64,000 nt of DNA from CAYVWB01 sp964455395 (lineage in GTDB: Bacteria > Desulfobacterota > Desulfovibrionia > Desulfovibrionales > Desulfovibrionaceae): positions 1-64,000 of the forward strand of contig CAYVWB010000015.1 of assembly GCA_964455395.1 (NCBI GenBank), given 5' to 3'. A program made the translations under genes and the position numbers. Under the pieces are notes generated by a model, which saw only the letters and a program-made list of their open reading frames with translations, had not been told where the DNA came from and made no database searches. Below, piece after piece: positions 61,698 through 64,000 of this stretch. How positions within the stretch are numbered: the first letter of the stretch is position 1; each line of letters begins with the position of its first letter.

Positions 61698-62359
61698 GGA
61701 TTCTTGGGGTGGTTGTCGGTGGCGGCGCGGGGTCGGCCCAGGACCATCAGCCAAGGCGTGGAGGCCGTGGCCGTGATGATGTCCAGGGACTGCTCGACCA
61801 TGGCCAGGAATGAGCGTTTGTTCCAGTGCTGGATGTGGCCCGGCGCGTTGCCGAATTCCCGAATGTATTTCCCCGCCAGGAAGTTCATGGAGCGGAACAG
61901 AGGTTCGTCCGGCACGGTCAGCAAGACGTAGGCGCGCGCCAGATCGCACACCGCCTCCAAGGTGGACTCCGGATCCTCAAGATGTTCCAGCACCTCGATG
62001 AGGCAGACGAGATCGTAGCGCTCTGTCATGTCGCGCAGGGCGTTGTCCCGACACAGGAAAAACGTCGCTTCCGGAGCCGCCACGCGAGCCTCGGCAAGCA
62101 CGGCTTCGCTCATGTCGCACCCGTACATTTCCGGAACGCCAAGGTCCTGGAGCAGCTTGGTGGTGCGCCCTTGCCCGCAGCCGAAGTCCAGCGCCGTAGC
62201 AACATGCGGGAGACACGGCCGCACCATGTCCTGCAGCCGCGTTTCGAACCGCCGAATGAGCCAGTTCTGGACGGGATTTCTGGAGTTGTATTTGTTCCAG
62301 GTCCCGGCGGGAACGCCGTTCTCGGTGATGTTATCGCTGGTCGTGGTTTTCGGCGTCAT
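61694..62359 (-). CDS. Class I SAM-dependent methyltransferase
   Basis: A 221-residue enzyme with SAM-binding ALDFGCGQGRTTKLLQDLG, then MYGCDMSEAVLAEARVAAPE, and motif IV region LVCLIEVLEHLEDPESTLEA. WNKYNSRNPVQNWLIRRFET near the start resembles methyltransferases found beside polyprenyl-phosphate mannosyltransferases. Its substrate is unknown, perhaps a glycan or a polyprenyl-linked sugar. The start lies within the last 29 bp of the GT2 gene and its end overlaps the LAB_N gene, so all three are translated from one message. Confidence 0.82.
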   Translation of the reverse strand: MTPKTTTSDNITENGVPAGTWNKYNSRNPVQNWLIRRFETRLQDMVRPCLPHVATALDFGCGQGRTTKLLQDLGVPEMYGCDMSEAVLAEARVAAPEATFFLCRDNALRDMTERYDLVCLIEVLEHLEDPESTLEAVCDLARAYVLLTVPDEPLFRSMNFLAGKYIREFGNAPGHIQHWNKRSFLAMVEQSLDIITATASTPWLMVLGRPRAATDNHPKNP

Positions 62360-63299
62360 GTGCGTGCTGCCCGTGTATGGTCCGAATGGAGTAGAGCGGT
62401 TGGTTTTTTTGCAGGAGAAAGCTGTTCATCTCCGCCGTGAGCCCGTGCAGAAACCCTTGCAGCCCGACGAGGATGAGCAGGATGCCCAGAAAGAGCAACG
62501 GCCGGTTGCCGATCGGGCCCAGCCCCATGAACCACAGCACGGTCAAGTAGCTGCAGATCACGATGCCGAGCAGCAACAGCAACAAGCCTCCGGCGCCGAA
62601 GAAATATGCGGGGCTTTGACTGTAGCGCATCAGAAACGAGACGGTGAGCAGATCCATGAAGCCGCGAACCATGCGCAGAGGGCCGAACTTGGAAACTCCG
62701 TGACGCCGGGGATGGTGGCGGACCTCGATCTCGGCCACCTTGAAACGACGCCATGTGGCCAACACGGGAATGAGCCGGTGCATCTCGCCGTAAATGCTTA
62801 TGGCTTCAAAGACTTCGCGACGATAGGCCTTGAACCCGCAGTTGATGTCGTTGAGCTTCACCCCGGTGAACAAGCGCACCATCCGGTTGAAGATGCGCGA
62901 TGGCAACACCTTGCCCGGCGGATCGTGTCGGGTCTTCTTGTACCCGGAGACGACGTCGTACCCCTCGTCCAGCTTCCGGATGAAACGGGGCAACTCGGTG
63001 GGGTCGTCTTGCAGATCGGCGTCCATGGTGATCAGTATCTCGCCTTGCGCATGGTCGATGCCTGCCGCCAAGGCCGCGGACTTGCCGAAGTTGCCGCGCA
63101 GCTCCACGGTGGTCACGGCGTCGTCTCCTTGAGCCAGGGCCCTGGCGACCTCGGTGGAGCCGTCCGTGCTGCCATCGTCCACGATCAAGATTTCATACGA
63201 ATATCCTGCTTCCTGCAGCACGATCCCGATGGACTCGCATAGTGGTTTGATGGTGTGCACCTCGTTGTACATGGGGATGATGCATGTGACCGTGGGCAT
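62331..63299 (-). CDS. Family 2 glycosyltransferase, polyprenyl-phosphate sugar synthase-like
   Basis: A 322-residue inverting GT-A enzyme like dolichol-phosphate mannose synthase and ArnC, which load one sugar onto undecaprenyl phosphate. Motifs: TCIIPMYNEVHTIKPL, ILIVDDGSTDGS, the metal-binding MDADLQDDP, and DINCGFKAYRREVFEAI. Two C-terminal helices (GAGGLLLLLLGIVICSYLTV and PLLFLGILLILVGLQGFLHG) anchor it. The usual acceptor would be used by a GT-C transferase, and the gene just upstream (63409 onward) codes such an enzyme. ATG at 63299 was chosen because the 45 codons upstream show no similarity. Confidence 0.9.
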   Translation of the reverse strand: MPTVTCIIPMYNEVHTIKPLCESIGIVLQEAGYSYEILIVDDGSTDGSTEVARALAQGDDAVTTVELRGNFGKSAALAAGIDHAQGEILITMDADLQDDPTELPRFIRKLDEGYDVVSGYKKTRHDPPGKVLPSRIFNRMVRLFTGVKLNDINCGFKAYRREVFEAISIYGEMHRLIPVLATWRRFKVAEIEVRHHPRRHGVSKFGPLRMVRGFMDLLTVSFLMRYSQSPAYFFGAGGLLLLLLGIVICSYLTVLWFMGLGPIGNRPLLFLGILLILVGLQGFLHGLTAEMNSFLLQKNQPLYSIRTIHGQHAHDAENHDQR

Positions 63300-63408
63300 G
63301 GGGCGCTCCGCTTCTCTCGTGGAAGGTGTAAGGAGATGGCTGCCCGGAAGACAACCAGACGCGCGAGCCTCGAATCCGCCCTTCCCTGTTCCCGGAGTGG
63401 CGCTCGAG

Positions 63409-64000
63409 TCATTTGGCAGCCGCAGGTTGCGCAACTGGCTGCGGATCCCGAATGGCGAGGCACAGCGGCGTCAGATCCGCCATGACAGCATGAACCGGCT
63501 TTCCTGAATGGCCAAGGCCATACCGAACAAGATATATCCCATAGTCCGCATCGCTCGGGACAAACTCCAAGTGAGGCGCGCGCTCGATGAGGGGCCTGGC
63601 TGGCGGAAACATCGAAAGGGTCATCACGGAATAGGTGGCGTTCTCCGCTGCAGCTTCGGCGTTCAGCCAGTCAACCGACTGCTTGTAGCAGTTGCCCCAA
63701 TAATCGAGGTCATACCGCCCCTCGGCGTTCTGGACGCCTCCGACAAGAACGTTGAAAAACACGACCTGGTTCGGGTGGTTGAATACGGAAAAAAGCGCTG
63801 CCGGCCCCAGCCCCAGGCCCAGCAGCGCCATGTACGCCAAGGTCCGCAGCCGTGGACGCGCGATATCCTTGGACAACCGCCACATACCGAAAGCCCCGAG
63901 GATTGCGATGAAGGGGTAGATGAACAGCATGTGCCGAACGCCGTCATACAATGTCGCCCCGGTCGCCATGGCGTATACCGGCGGGAACAGACCGAATCCC
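63409..64000 (-). CDS. GT-C family glycosyltransferase, C-terminal part (cut by window edge)
   Basis: The last 196 codons of a larger membrane protein whose start lies beyond the right edge. It reads in from the edge as GFGLFPPVYAMATGATLYDG then VRHMLFIYPFIAILGAFGMW, with a further helix (LAYMALLGLGLGPAALFSVF), a linker NHPNQVVFFNVLVGGVQNAE, GRYDLDYWGNCYKQSVDWLN and a soluble end. This matches the C-terminus of PMT/ArnT-like or mannosyltransferase proteins. It probably uses the lipid-linked sugar made by the GT2 enzyme 110 bp downstream. The N-terminal catalytic loop is not in the window. Confidence 0.7.
   Translation of the reverse strand, partial: GFGLFPPVYAMATGATLYDGVRHMLFIYPFIAILGAFGMWRLSKDIARPRLRTLAYMALLGLGLGPAALFSVFNHPNQVVFFNVLVGGVQNAEGRYDLDYWGNCYKQSVDWLNAEAAAENATYSVMTLSMFPPARPLIERAPHLEFVPSDADYGIYLVRYGLGHSGKPVHAVMADLTPLCLAIRDPQPVAQPAAAK

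Overview
The window looks like a chromosomal segment of a Desulfovibrionales bacterium (Desulfovibrio in the broad sense). The reasons are the high GC content, an rnf operon opened by a ten-haem cytochrome c (the dhcA-rnfCDGEAB-apbE order known from Desulfovibrio), a PglB/STT3-type oligosaccharyltransferase, a TorT-type periplasmic sensor, GG-N10-GC (sigma-54) promoter signatures and GC-stem terminators. The taxonomic call is inference. I saw no tRNA, rRNA or CRISPR array.

Layout. 1-5200: a torT fragment, then gmd and a family 4 glycosyltransferase, then a 196-bp tandem repeat built from the 5' end of that glycosyltransferase gene, then a methyltransferase. 5300-10200: arfB, a coiled-coil secreted protein and the glycogen genes glgB-glgA. 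10400-18800: a Nudix hydrolase, a family 9 glycosyltransferase, a 10-bp minisatellite, a Sua5-type t6A enzyme, rlmH, an STT3/PglB oligosaccharyltransferase, a ferric-reductase-like membrane flavoprotein pair and a MITE-like palindromic element. 19100-27000: threonine aldolase, a DUF5684-type membrane protein, an FmdB-type zinc ribbon, htpG, a DUF72 protein and a protein with a variant diadenylate-cyclase-like domain.

27400-34300 is the complete rnf operon with its decahaem cytochrome and a Tat-exported ApbE flavin transferase. 34400-39550 holds a four-gene minus-strand operon: a lipoprotein fusing a solute-binding domain to a von Willebrand A domain, then XpaC, a second solute-binding protein, and TelA. 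No transporter gene accompanies it, and it is the strongest candidate here for an undescribed system. 40300-41200 holds a DUF3124 protein and a tiny membrane protein.

41455-51216 is a catabolic operon behind a likely sigma-54 promoter: dihydropyrimidinase, YgeY-type M20 hydrolase, class III aminotransferase, iron alcohol dehydrogenase, PreA dihydropyrimidine dehydrogenase, cytosine deaminase and an NCS2 nucleobase permease. Read together they form a route from cytosine or uracil through beta-alanine to 3-hydroxypropionate, probably for nitrogen supply.

51300-64000: two small genes, a type IV pilin with its own sigma-54 promoter, then a surface-glycan region (GT-C transferases, a TPR membrane protein, two methyltransferases, a LAB_N protein and a dolichol-phosphate-mannose-synthase-like GT2). 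This region is interrupted at 57.7-60.5 kb by a patch with two Rhs/YD-repeat gene remnants, a YrhK-like membrane protein and a frameshifted diiron-protein gene.
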